A stretch of DNA of 6,464 nt. It comes from an uncultured Sporolactobacillus sp. GTDB taxonomy: Bacteria; Bacillota; Bacilli; Bacillales; Sporolactobacillaceae. The stretch is taken from the NCBI GenBank assembly GCA_900543345.1, contig UQRJ01000177.1, positions 1 through 6,464 on the forward strand. The letters are read 5' to 3'. The position numbers were made by a program, and so were the translations under genes. Under the pieces are notes generated by a model. That model made no database searches. It had not been told where the DNA came from and saw only the letters and a list, made by a program, of their open reading frames with translations. Shown here piece by piece: positions 4,352-6,464 of the stretch (position 1 is its first letter; every line of letters starts with the position of its first letter).

Positions 4352-5671
4352 ATGAAAATAGCAGTGATTGGTACTGGTTATGTCGGCCTGGTCACCGGCG
4401 TTGCCTTATCGGAAATCGGCCACCGTGTCACGTGTATTGATATTGATCCGGACAAAGTCACCAAACTCAGCCAGGGCATTCCGACCATTTACGAACCGGG
4501 CCTGGAAGAGCTAATGAAAAAGAATATGGCTGCCAACCGGCTCCATTTTACGTCGATCCATAAAGAAGGCCTGGATGGTGCCGACATCGTCTATATCGCC
4601 GTCGGCACGCCGAAACGAGCCGACGGATCGGCCAATCTCGATTACGTCGAGTCGGCCGGACGCGATATTGCCGCCAACGTGACGCGGGACATCATCGTCG
4701 TCATCAAAAGCACGGTACCGGTCGGCACGAACTTCCACATCAAACAAGTCATTCAGGATCATGCTGCATCGGGCATCCACATTCGGATCGCCTCCAATCC
4801 CGAGTTCCTCCGCGAGGGCTCCGCGGTGAAAGATACGTTCCACGGCGACCGCATCGTCATTGGAACGGAGGACCCGCAAACGGCGGATATCCTCGCCAAG
4901 GTGAATGAACCATTTGCCATGCCGATCCTGAAGACGGACATCCACAGTGCCGAAATGATTAAATATGCGTCCAATGCCTTCCTGGCGACGAAAATCAGCT
5001 TCATCAATGAAATCGCCAATATCTGCGACACCCTCGGCGCCAATGTCGACGAAGTCGCTAAAGGGATGGGTTACGACCGCCGGATCGGTCCGGACTTTCT
5101 CAAAGCCGGCATCGGCTACGGCGGCTCGTGCTTCCCAAAGGATACACGGGCGCTCGTTCAGCTGGCCGGCAATCACTATCATGAATTTACCCTGCTCAAG
5201 TCGGTTATCGAAGTGAATAACAAGCAGCAAGTGCTGTTGCTTGATAAAATTAAGGCACGTTTCGATCGTTTAGCCAATAAACGGGTCGCCGTGCTTGGCT
5301 TGGCGTTCAAACCGAATACGGACGATTTGCGCGAGTCGCCGGCACTGGTGATGATTCCGGAGCTGGTGAAACTGGGCGCCGACGTCATTGCCTATGATCC
5401 GATCGCGGTAGACAATGCCAAACGGCAGATCAAAGAACCGATTGAATACACCGAAGATCTGAACAAAGCGCTGCAAAACGCCGATTGTGCCGTGATCATT
5501 ACCGATTGGCCGGATGTAAAGAAGATCGATCTATCGCTGCTTGGCCGGCTAATGAAAACGCCGGTTGTCTTTGACGGCCGGAATTGTTATTCATTAGCTG
5601 ATGTTAAAAAGGCAACGCTCGAATATTATTCCGTCGGACGTCCGCATCAAATGCCGGAATTGATTAATTAA
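4352..5671 (+). CDS. ugd: UDP-glucose 6-dehydrogenase
   Basis: Oxidises UDP-glucose to UDP-glucuronate with two NAD+, cytoplasmic, 439 residues. The N-terminal Rossmann motif GTGYVG (7-12) binds NAD. TVPVGT (121-126) and NPEFLREGSA (149-158) are family signatures. EMIKYASNAF (201-210) carries the conserved Lys204. GYGGSCFPKD (255-264) holds the catalytic Cys260. NTDDLRESPA (322-331) and VVFDGRN (405-411) lie in the C-terminal UDP-binding domain. It resembles B. subtilis YwqF/TuaD more than UDP-ManNAc dehydrogenases. The residue aligned with YwqF Tyr70, a reported kinase target, is His70 here (SIHKEGL). ATG 4352 is chosen because GGGGGA (4340-4345) lies 6 nt upstream and the product starts MKIAVIGTGYVG; an in-frame ATG at 4313 lacks such a site. 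The gap after galU is 67 nt without a terminator. Confidence 0.96.
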   Translation: MKIAVIGTGYVGLVTGVALSEIGHRVTCIDIDPDKVTKLSQGIPTIYEPGLEELMKKNMAANRLHFTSIHKEGLDGADIVYIAVGTPKRADGSANLDYVESAGRDIAANVTRDIIVVIKSTVPVGTNFHIKQVIQDHAASGIHIRIASNPEFLREGSAVKDTFHGDRIVIGTEDPQTADILAKVNEPFAMPILKTDIHSAEMIKYASNAFLATKISFINEIANICDTLGANVDEVAKGMGYDRRIGPDFLKAGIGYGGSCFPKDTRALVQLAGNHYHEFTLLKSVIEVNNKQQVLLLDKIKARFDRLANKRVAVLGLAFKPNTDDLRESPALVMIPELVKLGADVIAYDPIAVDNAKRQIKEPIEYTEDLNKALQNADCAVIITDWPDVKKIDLSLLGRLMKTPVVFDGRNCYSLADVKKATLEYYSVGRPHQMPELIN

Positions 5672-5743
5672 GTTGAATGATAACTTTCCATCAAAATCAA
5701 AATAAATTCCAACGAAATGCTTGATTTGACGGGGGCATGTCAA
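5672..5743 (+). other. 72-nt gap before the sugar transferase gene
   Basis: An AT-rich spacer with no convincing -35/-10 pair and no terminator. It contains TCAAAA twice in tandem (5691-5702). The 12-mer CATCAAAATCAA at 5689-5700 also occurs exactly at 3375-3386, in the gap before galU. It ends in the Shine-Dalgarno/hairpin element described separately. Read-through from ugd seems likely. Confidence 0.5.
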
Positions 5744-5746
5744 ATG
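5724..5746 (+). promoter_or_regulatory. Hairpin carrying the Shine-Dalgarno sequence and start codon of the sugar transferase
   Basis: ATTTGAC (5724-5730) and GTCAAAT (5739-5745) form a perfect 7-bp stem with the 8-base loop GGGGGCAT. The loop holds the GGGGG ribosome-binding site (5731-5735), and the 3' arm includes the first two bases of the ATG at 5744. The GGGGG is 8 nt from that ATG and decides the start; the in-frame ATG at 5717 has no such site. The stem is mostly A-T, so it would be only modestly stable. Confidence 0.6.
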
Positions 5747-6445
5747 GCTGTAACTAAAACAACAGTGGAAGATCAATCCTACAATGTGACTATCGGTAAA
5801 AACACGGCAAAGTTAAGCACGACTATTGAAGACAACAAAAGGATCTATTATTTCGAAAAGCGCTGTCTGGATATCATCGGCTCGATTTGTGGTCTGATTC
5901 TTCTTTCGCCAGTCTTCCTGATTATTGCCATCCTGATCAAGCTGGAAGACCCGGAAGGAAAAGTTATTTTTAAGCAGACACGTATTGGTAAAAACGGCGT
6001 GCCGTTTACAATTTATAAATTTCGCTCAATGATAGCGAATGCCGAACAATTACTGGGTAAATTGCTCGATAAGAACGATACAACGGGTGCTATGTTTAAA
6101 ATGAAAGACGATCCACGGGTCACAAAGATCGGCCGCTTCATTCGCCGTACGAGTATCGATGAACTTCCACAACTAGTTAATGTTTTAAAAGGAAATATGA
6201 GCCTTGTGGGGCCCCGCCCTCCGCTCCCTAGAGAAGTAGAAAAATATAGCGATTATGATATGCAGAGATTGCTGGCTAAACCAGGTTGCACAGGACTCTG
6301 GCAGGTTAGTGGAAGAAGTAATGTAGGATTCGACGGGATGGTCAAATTAGATCTTCAATATATCTCCAACCGGGGTATTTTTCTTGATACTAAAATTATT
6401 TTTAGAACAATCTTGCTGTTGTTCGGATCCAAAAATGCTTACTAA
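5744..6445 (+). CDS. Undecaprenyl-phosphate sugar phosphotransferase (monotopic phosphoglycosyl transferase)
   Basis: Transfers a sugar 1-phosphate from a UDP-sugar to undecaprenyl phosphate, the first committed step of repeat-unit assembly, on the cytoplasmic face of the membrane. At 233 residues it is the short form (EpsL/PglC-like catalytic unit) without the extra N-terminal helices of WcaJ. A polar leader of about 33 residues precedes KRCLD (39-43) and one hydrophobic segment (43-66) containing Ser55-Pro56, the break typical of the re-entrant helix. Then come RIGKNGVPFTIYKFRSM (80-96), the catalytic Asp139-Glu140 pair in TSIDELPQ, VGPRPP (155-160), and KPGCTGLWQVSGR (179-191). The sugar cannot be read from sequence; glucose, galactose or an N-acetylated sugar are possible. 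Its G+C is visibly lower than that of the preceding genes. The stop lies 19 bases from the window end, so the rest of the operon is unseen. Confidence 0.94.
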   Translation: MAVTKTTVEDQSYNVTIGKNTAKLSTTIEDNKRIYYFEKRCLDIIGSICGLILLSPVFLIIAILIKLEDPEGKVIFKQTRIGKNGVPFTIYKFRSMIANAEQLLGKLLDKNDTTGAMFKMKDDPRVTKIGRFIRRTSIDELPQLVNVLKGNMSLVGPRPPLPREVEKYSDYDMQRLLAKPGCTGLWQVSGRSNVGFDGMVKLDLQYISNRGIFLDTKIIFRTILLLFGSKNAY

Positions 6446-6464
6446 TTTAATGTATATTTTGATA

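Noticed and set aside
4511..5230. 239-residue minus-strand frame opposite ugd
   Set aside because: It is a shadow frame: Asp/Arg-rich composition arising from the complement of ugd codons, with no credible start signal.
5672..5720. Internal promoter with TTGAAT (5673-5678) as -35
   Set aside because: No acceptable -10 hexamer occurs 16-18 bases downstream.
1..6464. CRISPR array, tRNA, rRNA, insertion sequence or phage attachment site
   Set aside because: No regularly spaced repeats, cloverleaf or rRNA-like sequence, transposase motifs or terminal inverted repeats were found. The Tn5 mosaic end at 32-50 is from library preparation, not a resident transposon.

Overview
This window is most likely from a low-to-mid-GC Bacillota bacterium of the Bacillales type. 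The evidence is purine-rich Shine-Dalgarno sequences before every main gene, sigma-A-like TATAAT boxes, a TTG start, and a gene set resembling the Bacillus subtilis ywqCDEF cluster. Base composition is roughly half G+C until about 5670 and lower after that. A Sporolactobacillus-like relative is possible but is only a guess. The first 50 bases are not biological: they are an Illumina Nextera P5/i5 adapter, so the left edge is an untrimmed read or contig end.

Layout. 1-50 is adapter. 51-282 has no gene I can assign; a minus-strand ribosome-binding site with only a short or broken frame behind it lies at the contig edge. 283-673 is non-coding and holds sigma-A-like promoters and several inverted repeats. 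674-952 encodes a small protein I do not recognise. 953-1098 holds the apparent main promoter, an extended -10 box surrounded by repeated ACAAG half-sites. From 1099 to 6445 six plus-strand genes follow: a Wzz/CpsC-type chain-length and kinase-activator protein, a CpsD/YwqD-type tyrosine kinase, a YwqE/CpsB-type PHP-family tyrosine phosphatase, GalU, UDP-glucose 6-dehydrogenase, and a monotopic phosphoglycosyl transferase.

How they work together. The membrane adaptor and kinase should form a two-polypeptide bacterial tyrosine kinase, which the phosphatase reverses. Together they control polymer length and export. GalU makes UDP-glucose and Ugd oxidises it to UDP-glucuronate. The last enzyme moves the first sugar phosphate onto undecaprenyl phosphate at the inner face of the membrane. 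This is the front end of an exopolysaccharide or capsule operon, probably for a glucuronate-containing polymer. The other glycosyltransferases, flippase and polymerase are presumably beyond the right edge. The first three genes are tightly packed (14-nt overlap, then a 25-nt gap) and the later gaps are 64-72 nt. I see no clear intrinsic terminator in any gap.

I do not see a wholly new system. The points most worth checking are possible regulation (half-sites around the operon promoter, a hairpin at the last gene's start codon), a His where B. subtilis Ugd has its kinase-target Tyr70, a His-rich tail on the adaptor, the unrecognised small gene in front of the operon, and a fall in G+C at the last gene.
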